Assembly: GCA_046091365.1 (NCBI GenBank) | Contig: JBJTBM010000002.1 | Coordinates: forward strand, 1 to 12,544 | Length of the DNA stretch: 12,544 nt | Direction: 5' to 3' | Source of the DNA: Casp-actino8 sp046091365 | Lineage (GTDB): Bacteria; Actinomycetota; Acidimicrobiia; Acidimicrobiales; Ilumatobacteraceae | In this document: positions 4,889 through 11,904 of the stretch, piece after piece | How positions within the stretch are numbered: the stretch's first letter is position 1 | Layout: every line of letters begins with the position of its first letter | The notes under the pieces: generated by a model | Database searches by the model: none | The model's input: only the letters and a program-made list of their open reading frames with translations | Told to the model about the DNA's origin: nothing | Program-made: the position numbers and the translations under genes

Positions 4889-7101
4889 GGGTCCACCTTC
4901 TCGATCGTCACAATCGCGTTGTAGTCGGGAATGCGACTGGCGTCGTCGTTGAGTTCGGCCGCGATGAGCGCGTTGCCCTCGGGCCAGTGCACCTGCACCG
5001 AGTTGCGCGGCAGGTCGACGATCTTCGCGGTCGCCCGCATCGCGCCCACCGCACTGCGCAACGCCACGGGTGAGCCCTCCGACAAGCCGAGCCGGGCGGC
5101 ATCGCGACGGTCGATGTACACGGCGTCGCGCTCGGCGCCCGTGAGAGGATCACGTTCGGCGAACACCATGCTGTTGAACTGTTTGCCGCGACGCGTGGAC
5201 AAGAAGAAGGAACCTTCGGGTACGACGGGCGGTCGCACACTCACCGCCGTGAAGTGGGCCCGCCCTCCGGGCACGGGGAAGTCGCCGCCGGCACACAGGT
5301 GGCGTCCGCCGTATTGCACCGCGTCGTGCGTTCGCTCGAGACGTTCGATTCCCTCGTACATCGGCACGACCCGGGCGATCTCGGCGCGCAACGCGCGGTT
5401 GTCGGGCCAGGTGAAGGCCTCCCCGGTCGCGGGGGCGACGCGCATGGCGAGGTCTGCGAACACCCGCCATTCGCTGCGCGCCTCACCCGGGGGCTCGATG
5501 ATCTGGGGGCTGAAGGCGATCTGGCGCTCGGTGGTGGTGCTCGTACCACCACCCTCCTGCTCGTACCGCGTCGCGGCGGGGAGCAAGATGACGTCGTCGC
5601 CCTCGAGGAACATCTGTGAGGTCAGGACGATGTCCTGGTGTACGCGCAACGGAACCCGCTTCAACGCATCGGCGACGCGTTGCGGATCGGGCATCACGTC
5701 GAGGAAGTTCGACCCATCGAGAAACAGCACGTCGATCTCGTCGCGCTCGGCGGCCAAGACCATCTCGGGTGCGGTCAGACCGGCGGTGTCGGGAACGTCG
5801 AAGCCCCAGGACCTCGACAATTCGGCGGCGCTCTCCGGCGACACGGTGACGCCACCCGGGAACGCGGTGGAGTACGCGCCCATCTCGGCCCCGCCCTGCA
5901 CGCCGGAGTGTCCGCGGATGGGCATCAAACCCGCACCGTTGCGTCCGATGTTTCCGCGCGCCAGCGCGACGTTGACGATCGCCTGCACGCCCTCCACGCC
6001 GTGTCGGTGTTGCGTGACGCCCATGCTCCAGACCAACACCGATGCCCGTGCGGATCCATAGAGATCGACGAGGGCGTCGAGGGTCGTGAGGTCGACACCG
6101 GCGTCGCCGAGCAGTTCGTCGAGGTCGAGTGGGGCCAGATGTCGTTCGAGTTCGGTCCATCCGGTCGTGTGGGCGTCTATGAACCCGTGGTCGACCGCCC
6201 CGCGTTCGATCAGACGTTTGAGCAACGCGTTGGCCAGAGCGACGTCACCTTCGGGACGAACGGGCACGTGAAGATCGCACAACTTCGTGCCGAACAGGAA
6301 CGATTCAGCCTTGGACGGCACCCAGTAGCGCTCGAGTCCGGGTTCGAGGTACGGGTTGATCACCACCACCCTGGCGCCATTGCGCTTGGCCTCGTAGAGG
6401 TACTTAGTGAAAACGGGTTGGTTGTTCGCGACGTTGGCGCCCCACAGCACCACGAGATCGCTCTCGATCACGTCCTGCAGGCTGCACGTGCTGGCCGCCA
6501 CACCGATCGTCGTCTTGAGTCCGATGGTCGATGGTGCGTGACACGTACGCGCCGCCGAGTCGATATTGGCGACGCCCATCGCGCGGGCCGCTTTGCCGGC
6601 GACGTAGTACGACTCGTTCGTCAGCCCGCGACTCGTGAGATAGATCGCGGTGCGCTCACCACCGGCCACCTTGATCGCCGCGGAGACGGCATCGAGCGCC
6701 TCGTCCCAGTCGATTCGGCGAAACCCCTTTTCCCCGCGCCGTCGCCGCATGGGGAACGCCAAACGTCCCATCTCGCGCAGCTCGGTGCCGGATCTTTTGG
6801 CGAGCCAACTCACGTCGGACAGCACCGAGTGATCGAACGGCTCGGCGCAGTTGACCTCCAGCAACTTGAGGCGGGTGGTGCAGAGATGAATGCCGTCGAG
6901 GGTCCAATCGTGGAACCCGGCCACCCCGAGGGCGCAGCCGTCGCACACGCCCTCGCTCAGAATGCGCCACGCTTTGCGGGGAGTGCGCCGCACGTTCACC
7001 GCCACCCGAACCATCTCGGCGAGGTGATTCGGTTTGGTGTGTCCCAATCCGTTGGGGGCCAGGCTGACCCACGACGAGGGCGTCCAACGCCGTGAGGCCA
7101 C
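4885..7101 (-). CDS. FdhF/YdeP-family molybdopterin oxidoreductase (formate dehydrogenase alpha-like)
   Basis: This is a molybdopterin-dependent oxidoreductase of 738 residues, a usual length for the FdhF/YdeP branch of the DMSO reductase superfamily. Visible parts are SWVSLAPNGLGHTKPNH (10-26), EGVCDGCALGVAGFHDW (50-66), the cofactor-domain segment RTCHAPSTIGL with Cys187 at the expected molybdenum-ligand position, and the ALARGNIGRNGAGLMPIRGHSGVQG block. The C-terminal beta-barrel domain ends with RIPDYNAIVTIE. The ligand is Cys, not selenocysteine. CxxC at 53-56, with further cysteines at 74 and 85, does not match the usual four-cysteine Fe-S spacing. No twin-arginine signal is seen, so it is probably cytoplasmic. 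The GTG at 7099-7101 is chosen because it lies eight bases after the inositol synthase stop with GTGAGG in ribosome-binding position. The frame stays open to 7425 only as a shadow inside that gene. True substrate unknown; formate oxidation is not assured. Confidence 0.88.
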   Translation of the reverse strand: MASRRWTPSSWVSLAPNGLGHTKPNHLAEMVRVAVNVRRTPRKAWRILSEGVCDGCALGVAGFHDWTLDGIHLCTTRLKLLEVNCAEPFDHSVLSDVSWLAKRSGTELREMGRLAFPMRRRRGEKGFRRIDWDEALDAVSAAIKVAGGERTAIYLTSRGLTNESYYVAGKAARAMGVANIDSAARTCHAPSTIGLKTTIGVAASTCSLQDVIESDLVVLWGANVANNQPVFTKYLYEAKRNGARVVVINPYLEPGLERYWVPSKAESFLFGTKLCDLHVPVRPEGDVALANALLKRLIERGAVDHGFIDAHTTGWTELERHLAPLDLDELLGDAGVDLTTLDALVDLYGSARASVLVWSMGVTQHRHGVEGVQAIVNVALARGNIGRNGAGLMPIRGHSGVQGGAEMGAYSTAFPGGVTVSPESAAELSRSWGFDVPDTAGLTAPEMVLAAERDEIDVLFLDGSNFLDVMPDPQRVADALKRVPLRVHQDIVLTSQMFLEGDDVILLPAATRYEQEGGGTSTTTERQIAFSPQIIEPPGEARSEWRVFADLAMRVAPATGEAFTWPDNRALRAEIARVVPMYEGIERLERTHDAVQYGGRHLCAGGDFPVPGGRAHFTAVSVRPPVVPEGSFFLSTRRGKQFNSMVFAERDPLTGAERDAVYIDRRDAARLGLSEGSPVALRSAVGAMRATAKIVDLPRNSVQVHWPEGNALIAAELNDDASRIPDYNAIVTIEKVDP

Positions 7102-7109
7102 GGCCGGCC

Positions 7110-8438
7110 TCACATCTCTTCGTAGTACTCGCGACCGAGGTGGGTGATGACGTCCTCGCCCATCATCCAGCGCAACGTGTTCTTGAGCTTGGTCAACTGG
7201 ATGAAGAGGTCGTGCTCGGGGTAGAGCCCCGGCGCCACCTGAGGGCTCTTGTAGTAGAAGCTCAGCCACTCTTGGATGCCGCCCATGCCGGCGCGCGCCG
7301 CGAGGTCGCTGAACAGAATCAGGTCGAGGGCCAGAGGAGCGGCCAGGATCGAGTCGCGACAGAGGAAGTTCACCTTGATCTGCATCGGGTAACCCAGCCA
7401 TCCGGTGATGTCGATGTTGTCCCAACCCTCCTTGGCGTCACCACGCGGGGGGTAGTAGTTGATCGACACCTTGTGGAACACGTTGCCGTAGAGCTCGGGG
7501 TACTTCGTCGGTTGCAGGATGTCCTCGAGAACTCCGAGCTTGGATTCCTCCTTGGTCTTGAAGTTCTCCGGGGCGTCGAGCACCTCGCCGTCACGGTTGC
7601 CGAGGATGTTGGTGCTGTACCAGCCCGACAGCCCGAGCATGCGGGCCTTGAGCATGGGCGCGAGCACGGTCTTCATGAGCGTTTGGCCGGTCTTGAAGTC
7701 CTTGCCGCTGATGGCGATGTTGCGGTCGGTCGCCAGTTGCCGGAGCACGGGTGCGTCGACGGCCAGGTTCGGTGCACCGTTGGCGAACGGCACGCCCTCG
7801 AGCAGTGCGGCGTATGCGTACAGCTGGGCTGGCGAGACCGTCTCGTCGTTGGCGTCGATGGCCTTCTCGAACGACTCGAGGTCGAGGTGCGCGCGACCGG
7901 GTTCGATGAAAATCTCGGTGCTGGCGCACCAGATCATGACGAGGCGGTCGCACTGCTTCTCTTCCTTGAAGCGGTTGATGTCCTCGCGGATGGCGTTCAG
8001 CATGGCCCGCTTGCTGGTGGTGGGCTTCACGTGCTCGCCGTCGAGGTTGCGGGCGTACTTGCGCTCGAAAGCCGCCTGCATGGGACGGACCTCGCGCAGG
8101 GCGTCACTGATGGACTCGATGTGCTTGCCGCTCTCGAGCACCCCGGCGCGGCTCGCCGAGACGTAGGCGTCGTCGGGGAACACGTCCCAGGCTCCCCACA
8201 CGATGTCGTCGAGGGTGGCCAGGGGGACGAAGTCCTTGATGAGGGGCGTGCGGTCCTCGGTGCGCTTACCGAGGCGGATGGTGCCCATCTGGGTCAGTGA
8301 GCCGATGGGGGAGCCGAGACCCCGCCTGGAGAGTTCGACGCCGGCGATGAGGGTGGAGGCCACGGCGCCGAGGCCGACGGTGAGCACTCCGAGACGGCCC
8401 GTGGCCGGCGCGACAGTGGGGGACGGGGGAGTGGTCAT
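7110..8438 (-). CDS. ino1: Inositol-3-phosphate synthase, long form
   Basis: The enzyme converts glucose 6-phosphate to 1L-myo-inositol 1-phosphate with NAD as bound cofactor. In actinobacteria this feeds phosphatidylinositol and mycothiol synthesis. The 442 residues include an N-terminal Rossmann motif, GVLTVGLGAVASTLIAG (17-33), and MIWCASTEIF (168-177). The core family blocks are ISGKDFKTGQT (243-253), STNILGNRDGEVL (275-287), KVSINYYPPRGD (323-334) and LCRDSILAAPLALDL (359-373). The protein is clearly longer than the approximately 360-residue enzyme of mycobacteria and resembles the long bacterial type. The ATG at 8436-8438 has TAGCCT at -12 to -7 and no ribosome-binding site, suggesting a leaderless transcript. 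The gene is divergent from folD and is first in an operon with the molybdopterin oxidoreductase and DUF3054 gene. The family call is secure. The metabolic link to its operon partners is unknown. Confidence 0.94.
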   Translation of the reverse strand: MTTPPSPTVAPATGRLGVLTVGLGAVASTLIAGVELSRRGLGSPIGSLTQMGTIRLGKRTEDRTPLIKDFVPLATLDDIVWGAWDVFPDDAYVSASRAGVLESGKHIESISDALREVRPMQAAFERKYARNLDGEHVKPTTSKRAMLNAIREDINRFKEEKQCDRLVMIWCASTEIFIEPGRAHLDLESFEKAIDANDETVSPAQLYAYAALLEGVPFANGAPNLAVDAPVLRQLATDRNIAISGKDFKTGQTLMKTVLAPMLKARMLGLSGWYSTNILGNRDGEVLDAPENFKTKEESKLGVLEDILQPTKYPELYGNVFHKVSINYYPPRGDAKEGWDNIDITGWLGYPMQIKVNFLCRDSILAAPLALDLILFSDLAARAGMGGIQEWLSFYYKSPQVAPGLYPEHDLFIQLTKLKNTLRWMMGEDVITHLGREYYEEM

Positions 8439-8444
8439 GGGATC

Positions 8445-8450
8445 AGGCTA
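8445..8450 (-). promoter_or_regulatory. -10 element placed for leaderless transcription of ino1
   Basis: On the minus strand these bases read TAGCCT, exactly 12 to 7 bases before the ATG at 8438. The intervening GATCCC is not a ribosome-binding site. The whole intergenic space to folD is only 43 bases, so this promoter must overlap the one for folD. Confidence 0.5.
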
Positions 8451-8468
8451 GGCGCACGAGGGTCGCCG

Positions 8469-8474
8469 TAACAT
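8469..8474 (+). promoter_or_regulatory. -10 element placed for leaderless transcription of folD
   Basis: TAACAT ends seven bases before the GTG at 8482, with only a C-rich spacer between. It lies where the -35 of the divergent ino1 promoter would fall, so polymerase at one promoter could hinder the other. No good -35 for folD was seen. Confidence 0.48.
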
Positions 8475-8481
8475 CACCCCC

Positions 8482-9390
8482 GTGACCAACGAGCCCGTCG
8501 TGACCGCTCCCGACGAAGCGCGACGTACCCCCGGCGGAGCGATTCTGATGGACGGCAACGTCTTACGTGACGAGATCGTCGCGCGCCTCGCGACCACGAT
8601 CCGCGATGCCGGGGCACCCCCGGTGTGTTTGGCGACCGTGCTGGTCGGAGACGACGCTCCCAGTCAGCGATACGTGCGCAACAAGCACGTACAGGCGGCC
8701 AAGGCGGGCATGGTGAGTCGCAACGAGGTGTTGCCCGCCGATGTGGGGCAGGCGCGGGTCGAAGAGGTGGTGGCGTCGCTGGCCGCCGACCCGTCGGTGC
8801 ACGGAATCCTGGTGCAGAGCCCGTTGCCCGCGGGTTACGACGAGGAGGCGGTGCTGCGCTCGATCCCTGCCGACAAGGACGTCGACGGCCTCACGTCGGA
8901 GTCGATGGGTCGACTCGTGCGCGGATTGCCCGGCCTCGTGGGCTGCACGCCGCTCGGCGTGATGCGATTGCTCGAGCGCTACGGCGTGGCCACTCGTGGG
9001 CGACGGGCCGTGGTGGTGGGTCGATCGATGTTGGTCGGGTTGCCGTTGTCGTTGTTGCTCGCGCGCAAGGGGGTCGATGCCACCGTCACGATCGCGCACA
9101 GTCGCACCACCGACCTGGTCGAGGTGTGTCGCTCCGCCGACATCGTCGTGGGAGCCGTGGGTCAGGCCGGCCTGATCACGGCCCGGCACGTGCGGCCCGG
9201 AGCGGCCGTCATCGACGTGGGGATCTCGCGGACCGCCGCCGGAGTCGTGGGCGACGTGGCCTTCGACGATGTGCAGGCCGTGGCCGGCGCCATCACCCCC
9301 ATGCCCGGCGGAACCGGACCCATGACCATCGCCTGCCTGCTCGAGAACACCCTGACCGCGGCCCGCTTGCAGGGGGCTTTCCCGGCCTGA
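8482..9390 (+). CDS. folD: Bifunctional methylenetetrahydrofolate dehydrogenase/cyclohydrolase
   Basis: FolD interconverts 5,10-methylene- and 10-formyl-tetrahydrofolate, supplying one-carbon units in the cytoplasm. The protein has 302 residues, slightly longer than the usual 280-290 because of an N-terminal extension of about 19 residues before ILMDGNVLRDE. The catalytic pair Tyr64 and Lys68 is seen in the SQRYVRNKHVQAAK segment. Other family landmarks are ILVQSPLP, KDVDGLTSESMG, GCTPLGVMRLL, the nucleotide-binding VVGRSMLVGLPLSLLL and the C-terminal ITPMPGGTGPMTIACLLENT. The GTG at 8482 is supported by the -10 at 8469-8474, though a later in-frame start such as the ATG of MDGN (residue 23) is not excluded. 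The gene is divergent from ino1 and followed by the ilvBNC leader region 52 bases later. Nothing suggests co-regulation with the ilv genes. Confidence 0.95.
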   Translation: MTNEPVVTAPDEARRTPGGAILMDGNVLRDEIVARLATTIRDAGAPPVCLATVLVGDDAPSQRYVRNKHVQAAKAGMVSRNEVLPADVGQARVEEVVASLAADPSVHGILVQSPLPAGYDEEAVLRSIPADKDVDGLTSESMGRLVRGLPGLVGCTPLGVMRLLERYGVATRGRRAVVVGRSMLVGLPLSLLLARKGVDATVTIAHSRTTDLVEVCRSADIVVGAVGQAGLITARHVRPGAAVIDVGISRTAAGVVGDVAFDDVQAVAGAITPMPGGTGPMTIACLLENTLTAARLQGAFPA

Positions 9391-9404
9391 CCGACCGGCG
9401 CGGG

Positions 9405-9433
9405 TTGTGATCCCGTCGTGGGGCTGGCACACT
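9405..9433 (+). promoter_or_regulatory. Possible promoter of the ilvBNC leader
   Basis: TTGTGA (9405-9410) and CACACT (9428-9433) are spaced by 17 bases and match the -35 and -10 consensus at four and three positions. Transcription would start near 9440, almost at the leader peptide ATG at 9442. That fits a leaderless leader peptide. The -10 is weak, so this is a suggestion only. Confidence 0.35.
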
Positions 9434-9441
9434 TGAGTCCG

Positions 9442-9495
9442 ATGAACGCGAACTCCATCTCCTCGTCGCTCGCGCTCGTCGTAGTAATCCTCTGA
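9442..9495 (+). CDS. ilvBNC leader peptide (attenuator peptide)
   Basis: This is a 17-residue open frame, MNANSISSSLALVVVIL, read from ATG 9442 to TGA 9493-9495. Eight of the 17 residues are Leu, Val or Ile, and the last eight read L-A-L-V-V-V-I-L. The three products of the ilv pathway are thus sensed by the codons next to the stop. Two of the Val codons are GTA, expected to be uncommon in such a GC-rich genome. A perfect hairpin begins inside the stop codon and a terminator-like hairpin follows. This is the classic arrangement of amino-acid leader peptides, and ilvBNC attenuation is known in Corynebacterium. The peptide itself probably has no function other than ribosome stalling. There is no strong ribosome-binding site; a promoter at 9405-9433 would make it nearly leaderless. 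It is too short for ordinary gene calling. Confidence 0.82.
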   Translation: MNANSISSSLALVVVIL

Positions 9496-9519
9496 CGCGT
9501 TCGTATCCTCGAACGCGTC
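9494..9519 (+). promoter_or_regulatory. Attenuator hairpin 1 (pause or anti-antiterminator stem)
   Basis: Perfect 10-base arms GACGCGTTCG and CGAACGCGTC enclose a six-base loop, TATCCT. The 5' arm starts within the leader peptide stop codon, so a ribosome stalled on the Val/Ile/Leu codons would cover it and free the 3' arm. I could not identify an obvious strong antiterminator pairing. Weak candidates are UCCCUC (9518-9523) with the six G at 9536-9541, and TCGAAC (9509-9514) with GTTCGA (9558-9563). Confidence 0.65.
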
Positions 9520-9523
9520 CCTC

Positions 9524-9553
9524 GGCCTCCCAACAGGGGGGCTGTTTCGTTTT
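9524..9553 (+). terminator. Attenuator terminator hairpin upstream of ilvB
   Basis: The arms GGCCTCCC (9524-9531) and GGGGGGCT (9536-9543) enclose an AACA tetraloop. They form eight pairs, two of them G-U, and are followed by GTTTCGTTTT, a U-rich tract once transcribed. It lies 82 bases before the ilvB start and directly after a branched-chain-rich leader peptide. It is best read as the attenuator terminator and not as the folD terminator, although it could also stop read-through from folD. Confidence 0.65.
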
Positions 9554-9624
9554 CGGGGTTCGACACCGTCGGATGAGCCAGCCAGAACCAACACTCCGGC
9601 CCACGCGGTCGGCACACACGACAC

Positions 9625-9628
9625 AGGA
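9625..9628 (+). promoter_or_regulatory. Ribosome-binding site of ilvB
   Basis: AGGA sits six bases before the ATG at 9635 and decides that start. The presence of a ribosome-binding site here contrasts with the leaderless genes in the window. It agrees with ilvB being translated from an mRNA with a long untranslated leader. Confidence 0.6.
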
Positions 9629-9634
9629 ACCGAC

Positions 9635-11368
9635 ATGACACAGAAGATCACCGGCGCGCAGGCCCTGATCAGGGCCCTCGAACTGGAGAACGTCGACACC
9701 ATTTTCGGGTTGCCCGGCGGTTGCATCCTGCCCGCCTACGACCCGTTGCTCGACAGCCCGATCCGGCACATCCTCGTGCGGCACGAACAGGGCGCCGGAC
9801 ACATGGCCGAAGGGTACGCCCACGTCACGGGTCGGCCCGGCGTCGCCATGGTCACCTCGGGTCCTGCGGCGACCAACATGGTCACGCCGCTTTGCGACGC
9901 GTACATGGACTCGATCCCCATGGTCTGCATCACGGGACAGGTGCCCACCACCGCCATCGGAACCGACGCCTTCCAAGAGTGCGACACCGTTGGCATCACC
10001 CGCAGTGTCACCAAGCACAACGAACTCATCATGTCGGCCGACGACGTCCCGTTGATGGTCCGTCAGGCGTTCCACATCGCCACGACGGGTCGTCCCGGCC
10101 CGGTCCTGCTCGACCTGCCCAAGGACGTGTTGCAGAACTCGATGACGTGGCATTGGCCGACCGATGACGAGGTGCTCGACAGCCTCCCGGGCTACAAGCC
10201 GGTGAGCAAAGGTCATCCGCGCATGATCAAGGAAGCGGCGCGCATGATCCTCGACGCTCGTCAACCGGTCATTTACGCCGGGGGTGGAATCCTGAAAGCC
10301 CGCGCCGCCGATGCTCTGCGCGAGTTGGCCGAGTTGATCGACACCCCGGTCGTCACCACCCTGATGGCCCGCGGTGCATTCCCCGACGATCACCCGTTGT
10401 GTCTCGGCATGCCCGGAATGCACGGCAACGCCACGGCGATCACGGCGATGCAGAAGAGCGACCTGCTCATCACCCTCGGCGCGCGTTTCGACGACCGCAT
10501 CACCGGCAAGATCGCCACTTTCGCCCCGGACGCCAAGATCATCCATGTCGACATCGACCCCGCCGAACAAGGCAAGGTCCGTCGCCCCGATGTGCCGATC
10601 GTCGGCGATTGCCGCCTCGTCATCGAGGAGATCATCAAGGCCATCAAGGACTTGTTGAACGGGGGCGAGAAGCAGCAGGACATCTCGCAGTGGAAGAGCC
10701 GCGTCAGCGGATGGCGCGAACAGTTCCCGCTGTACTACCCGGCCAACGAGCCCGGCGAGGCGCTCAAGCCGCAGTACTGCCTCGAGCAACTGCGTGACGG
10801 CGCCCCCGAGGGAACCATCCTGTGCTCCGGGGTCGGCCAGCACCAGATGTGGTCGTCGCAATACTGGAAGTTCAACGAGCCGTACACCTGGGTCAACTCC
10901 GGTGGTCTCGGCACCATGGGCTTCTCGGTGCCGGCCGCCATCGGCGCCAAGGTCGGACGTCCCGACCGCATGGTGTGGGCCGTCGACGGTGACGGGTGCT
11001 TCCAGATGACGGCACAGGAACTCGTCACTGCCGCAGCCGAGCGCATCCCGGTGAAGATCGCCATCCTCAACAACGCCTACCTCGGCATGGTGCGGCAGTG
11101 GCAGGAAATGTTCTACGAGGAGCGTTACTCCGAGGTGTACCTGTCACCGGATCTGCCCGACTACAAGATGTGGGCCGAGGCGATGGGCTGTGTCGGCATG
11201 CGCGTCGAATCGCCCGAGGACGTGCTGCCGGCCATCGAGCGGGCCAACGAGATCGACGATCGTCCGGTCGTCATCGACTTCCGCACCGACTCGCGCGAGA
11301 AGGTGTTCCCCATGGTCCCCGCCGGAGCGTCGAACTCCGACATCGTCGTCGGTCCGGAGCCCCGATGA
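9635..11368 (+). CDS. ilvB: Acetohydroxyacid synthase (acetolactate synthase) large subunit
   Basis: This is the catalytic subunit of acetohydroxyacid synthase, which joins pyruvate with a second pyruvate or 2-ketobutyrate, using thiamine diphosphate, Mg and FAD. The protein has 577 residues, within the usual range. The N-terminal domain has IFGLPGGCILPAYD (23-36) and RHEQGAGHMAEGYA (49-62), with Glu51 as the catalytic residue that activates the cofactor. GRPGPVLLDLPKDV (152-165) and the FAD-domain segment LGARFDDRITGK (281-292) follow. The C-terminal cofactor motif runs from GDG (452-454) to NN (479-480), the typical thiamine diphosphate spacing. FQECDTVGITRSVTKHN (113-129) also fits. Its stop overlaps the ilvN start by four bases (ATGA), so translation is probably coupled to match subunit amounts. 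Expression is probably controlled by the leader peptide and attenuator upstream. It could be confused with other thiamine enzymes, but the adjacent ilvN and ilvC settle the role. Confidence 0.98.
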   Translation: MTQKITGAQALIRALELENVDTIFGLPGGCILPAYDPLLDSPIRHILVRHEQGAGHMAEGYAHVTGRPGVAMVTSGPAATNMVTPLCDAYMDSIPMVCITGQVPTTAIGTDAFQECDTVGITRSVTKHNELIMSADDVPLMVRQAFHIATTGRPGPVLLDLPKDVLQNSMTWHWPTDDEVLDSLPGYKPVSKGHPRMIKEAARMILDARQPVIYAGGGILKARAADALRELAELIDTPVVTTLMARGAFPDDHPLCLGMPGMHGNATAITAMQKSDLLITLGARFDDRITGKIATFAPDAKIIHVDIDPAEQGKVRRPDVPIVGDCRLVIEEIIKAIKDLLNGGEKQQDISQWKSRVSGWREQFPLYYPANEPGEALKPQYCLEQLRDGAPEGTILCSGVGQHQMWSSQYWKFNEPYTWVNSGGLGTMGFSVPAAIGAKVGRPDRMVWAVDGDGCFQMTAQELVTAAAERIPVKIAILNNAYLGMVRQWQEMFYEERYSEVYLSPDLPDYKMWAEAMGCVGMRVESPEDVLPAIERANEIDDRPVVIDFRTDSREKVFPMVPAGASNSDIVVGPEPR

Positions 11369-11895
11369 GCGCCCCCGGAGCAGAGACTGCATCGGCCGGA
11401 GAGGCGGCGCTCGATGTGCGCCACCACATCCTGTCGGTGCTGGTGGAGAACAAGCCGGGAGTGCTCGCTCGCGTCTCCGGCCTGTTCGCCCGGCGCGGCG
11501 TCAACATCTACTCGTTGGCGGTGGCCCCCACCGACGATCCTCGCCTCAGTCGCATCACCATCGTCGTCGACGTGCGTTCGACGCCGCTCGAGCAGGTGAC
11601 CAAGCAGCTCGACAAGCTCATCAACGTGGTGCAGATCGACGAACTGGCCCCCGACTCGGCGGTGGAGCGCGAGTTGATGATCGTCACCGTCACCGTGGAT
11701 GCCGTCGGCCGCGCCGACCTGCTGGCCCTGACCGCCGAGTACAGCGGCGTCGTCCTCGACGAGGCCGCCGACCGGATCACCGTGTCGCTGGGCGGCACCC
11801 CCGAAGCGCTCGACGTCTTCACCGCCCGCATGGGCTCGGCCGTCGTCGCCTATCAGCGCACCGGTCGCATCGCCCTGCCCCGCATCGCCCACTGA
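11365..11895 (+). CDS. ilvN: Acetohydroxyacid synthase small (regulatory) subunit
   Basis: This is the regulatory subunit that activates the large subunit and gives valine feedback inhibition. It has 176 residues, close to the usual 160-175, with about 16 extra residues at the N terminus. The ACT domain begins at HHILSVLVENKPGVLARVSGLFARRG (20-45). It continues through VNIYSLAVAPTDDPRLSRITIVV, where the glycine and asparagine of GVNI lie in the usual effector-binding region. The C-terminal domain starts at ERELMIVTVTVD (about 100) and ends with YQRTGRIALPR, the usual end of the family. The ATG at 11365 lies inside the end of ilvB (ATGA overlap), the standard start for such pairs. A frame open upstream within ilvB is only a shadow. 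ilvC follows after 94 bases. Confidence 0.97.
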   Translation: MSAPGAETASAGEAALDVRHHILSVLVENKPGVLARVSGLFARRGVNIYSLAVAPTDDPRLSRITIVVDVRSTPLEQVTKQLDKLINVVQIDELAPDSAVERELMIVTVTVDAVGRADLLALTAEYSGVVLDEAADRITVSLGGTPEALDVFTARMGSAVVAYQRTGRIALPRIAH

Positions 11896-11904
11896 GGCGG
11901 CGGT

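Larger units (their letters stand above)
9391..9634 (+). other. Regulatory leader region between folD and ilvB
   Basis: This 244-base gap has no conventional gene. It holds, in order, a possible promoter, a 17-codon leader peptide gene, a perfect 10-base-pair hairpin, a terminator-like hairpin with a U-rich tail, an 82-base stretch without further recognised structure, and the ilvB ribosome-binding site. It reads as a transcription attenuation region for branched-chain amino acid synthesis. Confidence 0.75.

Noticed and set aside
7102..7425. Upstream in-frame extension of the molybdopterin oxidoreductase
   Set aside because: It overlaps the end of ino1, has no family similarity, and a GTG with a ribosome-binding site lies at 7101.
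5638..8300. Two long plus-strand open frames (5638-7095 and 7092-8300)
   Set aside because: Both are antisense to well-recognised minus-strand genes, and their translations are compositionally odd, without domains.
9400..9415. Small hairpin GCGGG...CCCGT after folD
   Set aside because: It has a short stem and no U tract, and overlaps the candidate -35 of the leader promoter; not supported as a terminator.
9293..10861. Minus-strand open frame of 522 codons across the ilvB start
   Set aside because: It is antisense to ilvB, the leader region and the end of folD; no domain is recognisable.
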